Origin: Planctomycetota bacterium
GTDB taxonomy: Bacteria > Planctomycetota > B15-G4
NCBI GenBank assembly: GCA_020638905.1
Contig: JACKHP010000042.1
Coordinates: forward strand, 1-19,180
Length of the DNA: 19,180 nt
Direction of reading: 5' to 3'
Shown here: piece after piece, positions 7,929 to 14,669 of the stretch
Position numbering within the stretch: position 1 is the stretch's first letter
Layout: every line of letters begins with the position of its first letter
The notes under the pieces: generated by a model
Databases searched by the model: none
What the model was told of the DNA's origin: nothing
What the model saw: only the letters and a program-made list of their open reading frames with translations
Program-made: the position numbers and the translations under genes

Positions 7929-9580
7929 CCCAGCCCGCTTCGGTCCCCGACGTCGTGGTGCGCGCCCGGCGCACGCTGCCCGTGGTGTGGGTCATCCCGC
8001 TCGTGGCGCTCGCGGTGGCCTCGTACATGTGGTACCGCGCCGTGCAGGAGCGCGGTCCCGAGATCACGATCAGCTTCGAGACCGCCGCCGGACTCGAGCC
8101 CGGCAAGACGAAGCTGCGCCTGAAAGACCTCGCGGTCGGCGTGGTTTCGACGATCGAGCTCGCCGACGACCTCTCGGGCGTCACCGTGACCGCGCGCATG
8201 GAGCGCGGCTCCGAGCGCTTCCTGCTCGACAGCACGCGCTTCTGGGTCGTGCGTCCGCGGCTCGGACTGGGCGGCATCTCGGGCCTCGACACGGTCATCT
8301 CGGGCGCGTACATCGAGGTCGATCCCGGCAGGAGCGGCGCGCACGCGCACCGCTTCGCGGGGCTCGAGGCGCCGCCGCTGAGTCCGGTCGACGCTCCCGG
8401 CCTGCGCCTGTTGCTGCTGGCCGACGGCAAGGGCTCGGTCGACGTGGGCAGCTACGTCTACCACCGCCAGATCGAGGTCGGACGGGTCGAGCGCTTCCGC
8501 TGGGTCGAGGGACAGCAGGGCGTGGCGTTCGACGTCTACATCGAGGCGCCGTACGCGAACCTCGTGCGCGCGAACACGCGCTTCTGGAACGCGAGCGGGG
8601 TGCACGTCTCGCTCGGCGCCGACGGCATCGAGGTGCAGACGCAGGGGCTCGACGCGCTGCTCGGTGGCGGCATCGCCTTCGGCCAGCCCGAGGGCGAAGA
8701 CCCGGGACCCGAGGCGCCGTCCGGCTCGACCTTCGCGCTCTACGCCGACCAGGCCACCGCCCAGGAGGTGCACGGCGAGCGGCACGACTACATCGTCTTC
8801 TTCCGCGAGTCGGTGCGCGGGCTGGCGCAGGGCGCACCGGTCGAGTTCCAGGGCATCAAGGTCGGCACGGTCAAGCACGTGACCGTCGAGTTCGACCCGG
8901 CGACGATGGAGGCGCGCATCCCGGTGCGCATCGAGATCGAGCCGGCGCGCATCGGCGTGCTGGGCGACGAGAAGCGCACCGCCGACGAGCGCCAGGCGCT
9001 GCTCGAAGGCATGATCGCGCGCGGCCTGCGGGCGCGCCTGCAGTCGGGCAACCTGCTCACCGGCAGCCTGTTCGTCGAGTTCGTGTTCGACCCGACGACC
9101 GAGGTGCAGCTCACCGGCGGCGCACCCGACGGCGTGCCCGAGATCCCCACCATCCGGTCGCAGAAGGAGACGCTGGGCGACACGCTCGCGCGCCTGCCCG
9201 ACCTCGTGTCCGACCTCTCGCGCTCGGCCCAGGGGCTGGCGGACATCCTGGCGTCGCCGGAGCTGCCGGCGACGCTGGCCGCCTTCTCGTCCACCGCCGA
9301 GGACCTCTCGCGCCTGCTCGACTCGCTGCAGGACGACGTGCCCGCCGCCGTGGCCGACGTGCGCGGCACGCTCGACGAGGCGAACGCGCTGCTGGCCGAG
9401 GCGCGCGGCACGCTCGACACGCTGCGCACCGGACTCGACGGCCTGCTGGGACAGGGCGGCGACGCCGCCACGCAACTCCAGCGCACCCTGGCCGACGTGT
9501 CGAAGGCCGTCGGCGCCATCGGCCGGCTGGCCGACTACCTCGAGCGCCATCCCGAGGCGCTGCTCTCCGGAAAGGACTGA
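7925..9580 (+). CDS. pqiB: PqiB-like protein with three MCE (MlaD) domains
   Basis: The 551-residue protein has one N-terminal membrane helix (VVWVIPLVALAVASYMWY) and three MCE domains at about residues 42-135, 155-245 and 285-395. The first and third show the usual opening pattern, for example GLEPGKTKLRLKDLAVGVVS and GLAQGAPVEFQGIKVGTVKH. The final ~135 residues are long amphipathic helix, which in PqiB forms the needle that spans the periplasm. PqiB of Escherichia coli has the same three-domain layout and forms a hexameric lipid tunnel between the inner and outer membranes. The ATG overlaps the stop of the upstream PqiA gene. The gene symbol reflects the architecture and neighbours rather than proof of orthology to pqiB over the related yebT (letB), which has seven domains. 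Confidence 0.92.
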   Translation: MTQPASVPDVVVRARRTLPVVWVIPLVALAVASYMWYRAVQERGPEITISFETAAGLEPGKTKLRLKDLAVGVVSTIELADDLSGVTVTARMERGSERFLLDSTRFWVVRPRLGLGGISGLDTVISGAYIEVDPGRSGAHAHRFAGLEAPPLSPVDAPGLRLLLLADGKGSVDVGSYVYHRQIEVGRVERFRWVEGQQGVAFDVYIEAPYANLVRANTRFWNASGVHVSLGADGIEVQTQGLDALLGGGIAFGQPEGEDPGPEAPSGSTFALYADQATAQEVHGERHDYIVFFRESVRGLAQGAPVEFQGIKVGTVKHVTVEFDPATMEARIPVRIEIEPARIGVLGDEKRTADERQALLEGMIARGLRARLQSGNLLTGSLFVEFVFDPTTEVQLTGGAPDGVPEIPTIRSQKETLGDTLARLPDLVSDLSRSAQGLADILASPELPATLAAFSSTAEDLSRLLDSLQDDVPAAVADVRGTLDEANALLAEARGTLDTLRTGLDGLLGQGGDAATQLQRTLADVSKAVGAIGRLADYLERHPEALLSGKD

Positions 9581-9582
9581 CC

Positions 9583-10200
9583 GTGCGCACGATCCGATCG
9601 TCCCGCGTGTCGCTCGCCGCGCTCACGCTGCTCTGCGCGTCGCTCGCCGTCGGCTGCGCGAGCTCGCCCGACGCGCGCTTCTTCGCGCTCTCGTCGCTCG
9701 ACCTGCCGCCGCCCGGCGCGCCCGCCGCCGACGCGCTCCAGGTGATCGTCGAGGAGGTCGAGGTGCCCGCGCTCGTCGATCGTCCCCAGCTCGTCTCGCA
9801 GCTCGACGCGCACGAGCTGTCCGTCGACGACTACGCGCGCTGGGGCGAGTCGCTCTCGGCGATGCTCACGCGCGTGCTCGTCGACGACCTCGCGCGCCTC
9901 TTCGGCAGCGCGCGCGTCGCCGCGCGCCACGGCTCGTCGACCGTGTCCGACAGCTCGCTCGTGCGCGTCGTGGTGTCGCGGCTCGACGCGCGTCCCGGAC
10001 GGCAGGTGCTGCTCGAGGCGCGTGTCTCGGTCGTGACCTGGTGGGACACCAAGACGCCGCACCTGCTGCCCTTCTCGCTCGCCGTGCCGTGGAGCGACGC
10101 GCGTCCCGAAGGCATGGTCGCCGCCGTGCAGCAGGCCGTCGACGAGCTCGCGCGCCAGGTCGCCGCGCTCGTGCGCGAGGCCGAGGCCACGCGCGGCTGA
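9583..10200 (+). CDS. pqiC: PqiC-like outer-membrane lipoprotein (transport auxiliary component)
   Basis: The 205-residue protein begins with a lipoprotein signal: Arg residues, a hydrophobic run, then the lipobox Ala-Val-Gly-Cys with the lipidated Cys25. Just after it is PDARFFALSSL, matching the conserved start of PqiC and other ABC-transport auxiliary proteins (Pfam ABC_trans_aux family). The domain ends with a helix AVDELARQVAALVREAE. It is expected in the outer membrane, anchoring the PqiB tunnel. The GTG start lies 2 bases after the pqiB stop, with GGAAAGGA upstream as a ribosome-binding site. It is the last gene of the four-gene operon. Confidence 0.88.
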   Translation: MRTIRSSRVSLAALTLLCASLAVGCASSPDARFFALSSLDLPPPGAPAADALQVIVEEVEVPALVDRPQLVSQLDAHELSVDDYARWGESLSAMLTRVLVDDLARLFGSARVAARHGSSTVSDSSLVRVVVSRLDARPGRQVLLEARVSVVTWWDTKTPHLLPFSLAVPWSDARPEGMVAAVQQAVDELARQVAALVREAEATRG

Positions 10201-10214
10201 CGCGACACGCGCGC

Positions 10215-10260
10215 CGCTTCGGCGCGCCGCGACGCCACGCGCGCGCGCCGCGCCGAAGCG
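10215..10260. terminator. 12-bp inverted repeat after the Pqi-type operon
   Basis: CGCTTCGGCGCG at 10215-10226 is perfectly complementary to CGCGCCGAAGCG at 10249-10260, with a 22-base loop. It sits 15 bases after the pqiC stop, where a terminator is expected. There is no T-run, so if it ends transcription it is not a classical intrinsic terminator. Confidence 0.35.
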
Positions 10261-10368
10261 CAGCGACGCCACGCGACCTCACGATCGCGAGCGCCGCGGC
10301 GACGCCTTCACGCGAATCGCATCGGGGCCGCGCTGCTCACTCACGCTCGCGGCCGATGGTGGAGGAGG

Positions 10369-10575
10369 ATGGCTCCTCCCCCGCGCGACAGCTCGACGAC
10401 GACGCACGCAGGGCGCGCACCGGGCGCGACCCGCGCCGGGAGCTACGTGCCCGGGGCGCTGGCGATCTCGTTCGCGCTCGGCGCCTGGAGCCGCGGGATG
10501 TACGTGCTCGCGGCGGTGAGCGCGGCGTGCGTGCTGCTCGTGCTGACCGCCCCGTCGAGGTCCGACGAGCGATGA
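10369..10575 (+). CDS. Possible 68-residue small membrane protein
   Basis: This small ORF begins with ATG just after an unusually strong purine run, GGAGGAGG at 10361-10368. The first 30 residues are Pro/Thr/Ala/Arg-rich; the rest holds two short hydrophobic stretches, ALAISFALGAW and MYVLAAVSAACVLLVLTA, separated by a Ser-Arg-Gly turn, so a hairpin in the membrane is possible. Its stop overlaps the start of the next small ORF (ATGA). I do not recognise a family. The ribosome-binding site, membrane segment and coupling make it more likely than chance, but such ORFs are common in GC-rich DNA. Confidence 0.45.
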   Translation: MAPPPRDSSTTTHAGRAPGATRAGSYVPGALAISFALGAWSRGMYVLAAVSAACVLLVLTAPSRSDER

Positions 10576-10754
10576 CGCTCGCCCACGCGGGTGGCGCGGC
10601 GGGCCGTCCCTCGGGGGCGCGACGCCAGACCGTGCTCGATGCGTCGTGGACCGCCGTGTACCCGCTGCGTCCCTGCCGCACGCGCTGGCGTGCGCTGGGC
10701 GCGCTGGGCCTGGCCTGCGCGATCGTCGCGTTCGCGTGGGCGGTCTCTCGGTAG
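10572..10754 (+). CDS. Possible 60-residue tail-anchored membrane protein
   Basis: This ORF starts inside the stop of the previous small gene (ATGA) and ends at TAG at 10754. It has a polar, Arg-rich first half and one C-terminal hydrophobic helix, WRALGALGLACAIVAFAW, followed by Val-Ser-Arg, so it would be anchored by its tail. No family is recognised. If the upstream small ORF is real, translational coupling supports this one too. Confidence 0.4.
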   Translation: MTLAHAGGAAGRPSGARRQTVLDASWTAVYPLRPCRTRWRALGALGLACAIVAFAWAVSR

Positions 10755-11032
10755 GGCCCGCCGGCGGCCCGGGGTTCCGACGCAGGACGCTTCACGAGCC
10801 GCTCACGTCCTTCACGCGCGACCTTCACCGTCCGCTCGCACGAGGGCGCGACGCGGCCCACGACATGGCGGAGAGCCGTCAGCGTGCATCGATCCCGCGC
10901 GCACACGTCGCCGACCGAGCCGACACGCAACCCACATCGGTTCATCACACGCCACGATCATCCTCGATGTCTCATCGGAGTGCGCTCGAAGCGCACGCCA
11001 CCCCACTCCCCGCCCGACACGACGCCGTGAGG

Positions 11033-11923
11033 ATGACCGCCGACGAGAACACCGCGGGCCGCAACGGCCACCCGCTGCCCGAGCGTGACGAGGCCGGGGA
11101 CGGCGCGTCCGAGGCGCTGCGCGCGGCGCTCGAGGCGGCCCGCTTGGCCGGCGCCGCGGTGCGCGCCATCCGCGGACGTCCCGGCCTCGGCGCCTCGCTG
11201 CCGCTCGAGGAGGCTCGCCGCGTGGTCGAGACCGTGGTGCGCGAACACCTGCGCGCCGAGCGCGGCGACGAGGCCGACGACGACCCGCTGCTGGGAGGTC
11301 CCCTGCCGCGCTGGCGCATCGCGCCGCTCGAGGGCGCGCGCAGCCTGATCGCCGGCCTGCCCCACGTGGCCACCGTGATCGCGTTCGAACGCGACGGCCT
11401 CCCCGAGCTGGCCGTGATCCACGCCCCGCTCATGGGATCGGACCCGTCGGCCGCGGGCGCGCGCACACGCGAAGCCCGCCGCGAGCGGGATGCAGGTGCA
11501 GCCGGCGACCAGTCGAGGTCCGACGACGCGAGCCGACCGGACGCGCGCTCCGGCCGGCACGCCCGCGACGATCGCAGCCGCCGGACGCGCGGCGACGTCC
11601 ACCCGACCGCCGACCTCGTCGACCGCCTCGACGACTTCGCGGGACGCACCTGGTACGCCCTGCGCGGGTCAGGCGCCTTCGTGCTCGACGGCACCCGCAC
11701 CGACGTCCCGTCGCGCCGCCTGCCTCCCCAGGCCGCCCCGCCCGGCAGCGCGCGCCGCCCGCGCCGCGCGAACAGCTGGTGGGATCACGTCCTGCTGGCC
11801 GAGGGCCGCGCCGACCTGCAGCTCCCGTCGCCCGCCGGGCACCACGGCGCCGCCGCCCTCGCGCTGCGCCTGCTCGTCGAGGAGGCCCTCGGCCCGCAGG
11901 ATCAGGATCCCGCGCACGGCTGA
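11033..11923 (+). CDS. Inositol-monophosphatase-like protein lacking catalytic residues
   Basis: The 296-residue protein follows the inositol monophosphatase (SuhB/HisN/CysQ) fold in outline: an N-terminal helix with AARLAGAAVRAIRG, then WRIAPLEGARSLIAGLPHVA, the VIHAPL strand, RGSGAFVLDG, and a C-terminal DHVLLAEGRADLQL helix. The metal-binding string DPxDGT of active enzymes is here Ala97-Pro-Leu-Glu-Gly-Ala102, and the later WDxAA is His270-His-Gly-Ala-Ala274, so catalysis is unlikely. About 60 residues of Arg/Asp-rich low complexity (roughly 140-200) are inserted before the RGSGAF segment. The ATG at 11033 is the nearest that keeps the first family helix; a GTG at 11027 and an ATG at 10967 are in frame too. 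The 278 bases upstream show no gene I can support. Role unknown: regulatory pseudoenzyme or decaying paralogue. Confidence 0.7.
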   Translation: MTADENTAGRNGHPLPERDEAGDGASEALRAALEAARLAGAAVRAIRGRPGLGASLPLEEARRVVETVVREHLRAERGDEADDDPLLGGPLPRWRIAPLEGARSLIAGLPHVATVIAFERDGLPELAVIHAPLMGSDPSAAGARTREARRERDAGAAGDQSRSDDASRPDARSGRHARDDRSRRTRGDVHPTADLVDRLDDFAGRTWYALRGSGAFVLDGTRTDVPSRRLPPQAAPPGSARRPRRANSWWDHVLLAEGRADLQLPSPAGHHGAAALALRLLVEEALGPQDQDPAHG

Positions 11924-11933
11924 AGCGCCCGGC

Positions 11934-11954
11934 GTGCCGGCGCCCCCCCGGCAC
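11934..11954. terminator. 7-bp GC hairpin after the phosphatase-like gene
   Basis: GTGCCGG at 11934-11940 pairs with CCGGCAC at 11948-11954 around a C-rich 7-base loop, 10 bases past the stop at 11923. There is no T-run, so this is only a possible terminator. Confidence 0.35.
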
Positions 11955-11976
11955 GTGCCGCGACGGAACCGACGGA

Positions 11977-11999
11977 CCGGCGCCGGCGCCGGCGCCGGC
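11977..11999. repeat. Short tandem repeat, CCGGCG units
   Basis: Nearly four copies of the hexamer CCGGCG lie in the gap between the phosphatase-like gene and the tRNA. The repeat is non-coding here and could vary in copy number between strains. Confidence 0.7.
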
Positions 12000-12132
12000 T
12001 CGTCCCGCACCGGATTTCGGTATCATCCCGCCCCGTCGCCGCGATCCGTCGGGCGGCCGAGGGTTGCCGATCGGCAGGATGATCGCGAGCCTGGCCGACC
12101 GCGAGGCGCGGCGTCCTGCGACGTTCTCACAT

Positions 12133-12207
12133 TCCCCGGTGGTGTAATCGGCAACACACCAGATTTTGGTTCTGGCTTTCGAGGTTCGAGTCCTCGCCGG
12201 GGAACCA
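12133..12207 (+). tRNA. tRNA-Gln (anticodon TTG), CCA encoded
   Basis: A full cloverleaf can be folded by eye. The acceptor stem is TCCCCGG with CCGGGGA, the D stem is GTGT with ACAC, and the anticodon stem is CCAGA with TCTGG around the loop TTTTGGT, giving anticodon TTG. The T arm is CGAGG-TTCGAGT-CCTCG. The discriminator base is A at 12204 and CCA is encoded at 12205-12207. It reads CAA (and CAG by wobble). The sequence changes character immediately 3' of it, and tRNA 3' ends are common integration sites. Confidence 0.97.
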
Positions 12208-12271
12208 CGCGGGACCAAGGAGCGAACTCGGGGAAGGGACGGCCCGGTGGCCAGCATCGCACAGGGACCCA

Positions 12272-12324
12272 GGATGGCGCCTCCGGGCGCGACAGGCGGG
12301 CCTGTGGGACCGGGAGCGCCATCC
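12272..12324. repeat. Nested imperfect hairpin downstream of the tRNA
   Basis: GGATGGCGC at 12272-12280 pairs with GCGCCATCC at 12316-12324; the stem extends inward with two mismatches to 15 bases per arm, and an inner ACAGG/CCTGT hairpin sits near the tip. The whole 53-base fold starts 65 bases after the tRNA. Confidence 0.6.
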
Positions 12325-12350
12325 GGTGCCCTTCCCCCGCGAGCGGCTGA

Positions 12351-12375
12351 GCGGGAGCCAACGGGCTGTTCCCGC
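12351..12375. repeat. Short hairpin (GCGGGA/TCCCGC)
   Basis: GCGGGA at 12351-12356 pairs with TCCCGC at 12370-12375, with an inner GCC/GGC pairing. It follows the larger hairpin by 26 bases. Confidence 0.4.
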
Positions 12376-12635
12376 CTCTCGATCTCTCTGCAGCCCCGGC
12401 TCACGGCCCCCGTCCGAGACGCTCCTACTCCGGGGCCTCATCCGGGACGCCCTTCGTCCTGGGATCGTCCGGCTTCCTTCCGGCCGGCCAACCGGCCCTT
12501 GGAGGCTGCGCTCGGGGGCCTACTCAGCCACCGTCAAACCGGAAAGGGTTTCCCTACACCCCACAGCGGCTCGGACGCGGGCAGTATGAACGCGTGAAGT
12601 AGGACAGCGATCGACGAGCCCGCGGCCAAAGCACG

Positions 12636-13349
12636 ATGTCACTTGTCAACATCAACGTGGTGGTCCCCTGGCAGATTCGAAAGCCCGCCGCTGTTCGCTA
12701 TCTCCCTGAGGTCTACGTTGACGAGTTCTTCAAAGACGGCACCTTACGACTTCCGTCGTTTCGCGCCTTCCGCCAACACAAGGAGGAGCAGCGGCTCGAC
12801 ACGAATGAGGGCATGACGTATCTGGAGGCTCCTCCAGGCGATGGAACAGCAACACTCGTGGTTGCGCCGCTTCATCCGAGGCTCATCGCCTGGGTCTTAA
12901 GTACGTCCACCATCGAGAGCGCTACGCTAAGAGACACCTTCCAGGTGGACTCCGGATTCCGCATCACAAATGTGATGCAGTTCGCCGTGTACATTGCGCG
13001 CCACCTGCCAGGATGCACGCATGGCATTCAGGGCATATGCGACTACCGTGAGTTGCCGTCACTCATGGTGCATCACCGCGATACCTTCGACATGCCACAC
13101 TTCGGCGAAACCGCCGAAGAACATCATTGGCGGATGGAACGACTGAGAGCGCCACATCAGTACAGCGCCCTGCTCGTGAAGCACCTGCAGTATGCCAGCC
13201 AATCCGAGTACCGTATTGTCTGGTTCTGCATGGGCAGCAATCCAGACAACCACATTACCATCCACTGCCCGGAAGCACGAGACTACTGCCAGAAGTTAGA
13301 GCCGCGCGCTAGCCCGACTTCACCTGTCAACTCTGACTCGACTTCATGA
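12636..13349 (+). CDS. Island protein of unknown function (237 residues)
   Basis: I do not recognise this protein with confidence. It is soluble, with no signal peptide or membrane helix. Notable strings are YLPEVYVDEFFKDGTLRLPS near residue 23, then FRQHKEEQRLDTNEG, and near the C-terminus EYRIVWF followed by a His-rich end. An early aromatic segment ending in Asp/Asn-Glu-Gly plus a late Glu-Tyr-Arg recalls the layout of DUF2971 proteins, but this is only resemblance. The frame is closed by TAG at 12600, and ATG at 12636 is the only usual start; no clear ribosome-binding site precedes it. Codons such as TTA, CTA and AGA mark it as foreign to the GC-rich backbone. It ends convergently with the GIY-YIG gene, overlapping it by 6 bases at TCATGA. 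Confidence 0.8.
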   Translation: MSLVNINVVVPWQIRKPAAVRYLPEVYVDEFFKDGTLRLPSFRAFRQHKEEQRLDTNEGMTYLEAPPGDGTATLVVAPLHPRLIAWVLSTSTIESATLRDTFQVDSGFRITNVMQFAVYIARHLPGCTHGIQGICDYRELPSLMVHHRDTFDMPHFGETAEEHHWRMERLRAPHQYSALLVKHLQYASQSEYRIVWFCMGSNPDNHITIHCPEARDYCQKLEPRASPTSPVNSDSTS

Positions 13350-14669
13350 GCGCATCTGTGCATGGCGAATTCCTTCCGGCCAGTACTTCACACTCTGGTG
13401 GTACTCAGTCGAGTCAGCCTCTTCGTTGAACTCAAGCATTGCCCCGATCTTGGACTCCAGAACCTGGCGCACCTCAGTCGGGCTTGCGAAGAAGAACTCC
13501 CGCCGCGTGTTCGCAACGTTGACCCTGCGTTCGTCGAAGTGCTTGTGCAGCTCAGCCTCGAGCGTGACTGCGTCCTCCGAGAAGAACAGCCCGTGAACAT
13601 CGAAATGGAAGGGCACAGATGCATCGCCAAGCTCGCGGACGCGATCCATTGGGGTTAGGCGACGCGTGAGCCCGATCTTGACAACGCTGCGCCCGAAGGC
13701 GCCTCGGTTAGAGATCACGTACACGTAGCCGGCCCTGATGTTCGCGGTCCGGTAGTCGTTCTGCGCAACGGCATCGTCAAGCTCGGCGAGCTTCTTCTCC
13801 AACTCGACATCCGTGGTCCCTTGCGCCCTCAGCGAGTCCAGTGCGTTCACGATATGAGCGCGTTCCTTGTCCAATCTCTCACGCTCGGCGGCAAGTTCGG
13901 CCTCAACCTTGCGCTCTTCGCGCAACCTTTCGCGTTCCTCACGGGCGGCCTCTCGCTCCTCCTGCTTCTTCATGAGGTAGTCTGCGGTGAGTTCTAGCTC
14001 TTCAATACGGAGTGCGTGAAACGCATCGCTGATCTGCATCTCCATCATCTTGCCGAGCTTCTTGATCGCTGAGCGTGAGGCCTCGATCCGGGCCTTCGCA
14101 GTCACGACATTCCCGACGCGGAGCGTCCGAAGGCAATTCTCGACCTCGGCGTTGTACGCCCGAAGCATCAGCTTGCCGAGGTCTGAGCACATCCGACGGC
14201 CTTTGGCGAGGGAGTTATCAAAGGTGAAGAGGTTGGACATCTCAATCGCCCCACCAGTCTTAACCAGACTGGCGATCCGCTCCCCAAGTTCTGAGAGCCG
14301 GCTCTTGTAGGCTGTCGCGTTCTCAAGCGGATGGTGGTACCGGTAGATGCCGACTTCTTGAAGGACCCTCTCGTCATCCAGAAGCACCGTCGGTGCGGAT
14401 AAGCCTCGTGACTCGTCCGCGGCCTCTGTGCCTGCAGCGACTTCTTGGGGGTGCTCACGGTCGCCACGAGATACACCGTCCTCCTGGGGCTGCTGCGGGC
14501 TTGGACTACCCGCGGCTGCCCCATCGTCCCTTCCGTCAGGCAACCACAACACCCAACCCGAAGGAGGATCCGGCCACGACTGAGGAGGAACCCATCCTCT
14601 CGGAGGCACCCAACCCTCTGGGGGCTTCGGCCAGTTCGGCGGGGGGTTGAACCGGAGCCTGCGAGTCAT
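13344..14669 (-). CDS. DUF4041 / GIY-YIG (T5orf172-like) predicted nuclease with Pro/Trp-repeat N-terminus
   Basis: The 441-residue protein has four parts. Residues 1-45 repeat Pro-Pro-x-x-Trp and Gly-Trp units (PPPNWPKPPEGWVPPRGWVP). A polar linker follows to about 95. A DUF4041-type region (about 105-215, opening YRYHHPLENATAYKSRL) runs into a charged coiled coil to about 300. A GIY-YIG domain of the phage T5 Orf172/Mug113 kind spans about 313-405: AGYVYVISNRG, VVKIGLTRR with the catalytic-type Arg, LEAELHKHF with the Glu, and RREFFFAS. The key GIY-YIG residues appear present, so DNA cleavage is plausible. Such proteins are found in phages and accessory regions; function is not established. 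The start lies in the upstream gene's stop (ATGA), showing translational coupling. Confidence 0.88.
   Translation of the reverse strand: MTRRLRFNPPPNWPKPPEGWVPPRGWVPPQSWPDPPSGWVLWLPDGRDDGAAAGSPSPQQPQEDGVSRGDREHPQEVAAGTEAADESRGLSAPTVLLDDERVLQEVGIYRYHHPLENATAYKSRLSELGERIASLVKTGGAIEMSNLFTFDNSLAKGRRMCSDLGKLMLRAYNAEVENCLRTLRVGNVVTAKARIEASRSAIKKLGKMMEMQISDAFHALRIEELELTADYLMKKQEEREAAREERERLREERKVEAELAAERERLDKERAHIVNALDSLRAQGTTDVELEKKLAELDDAVAQNDYRTANIRAGYVYVISNRGAFGRSVVKIGLTRRLTPMDRVRELGDASVPFHFDVHGLFFSEDAVTLEAELHKHFDERRVNVANTRREFFFASPTEVRQVLESKIGAMLEFNEEADSTEYHQSVKYWPEGIRHAQMRS

Larger units (their letters stand above)
12208..12635. other. 428-base non-coding stretch just 3' of tRNA-Gln
   Basis: No convincing gene lies here; the open frames have no coding character. 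It contains at least two hairpins (12272-12324 and 12351-12375) and a run of CCGG-rich short repeats near 12465-12515. It could hold the island's left attachment region, a structured RNA, or the leader of the gene at 12636. Confidence 0.6.

Noticed and set aside
10785..10835. Repeated TTCAC motifs upstream of the phosphatase-like gene
   Set aside because: Spacing is irregular and the motif is short, so chance is sufficient.
10967..11032. Longer start for the phosphatase-like protein at ATG 10967
   Set aside because: The extra 22 residues have no family similarity and no ribosome-binding site; left as an alternative only.
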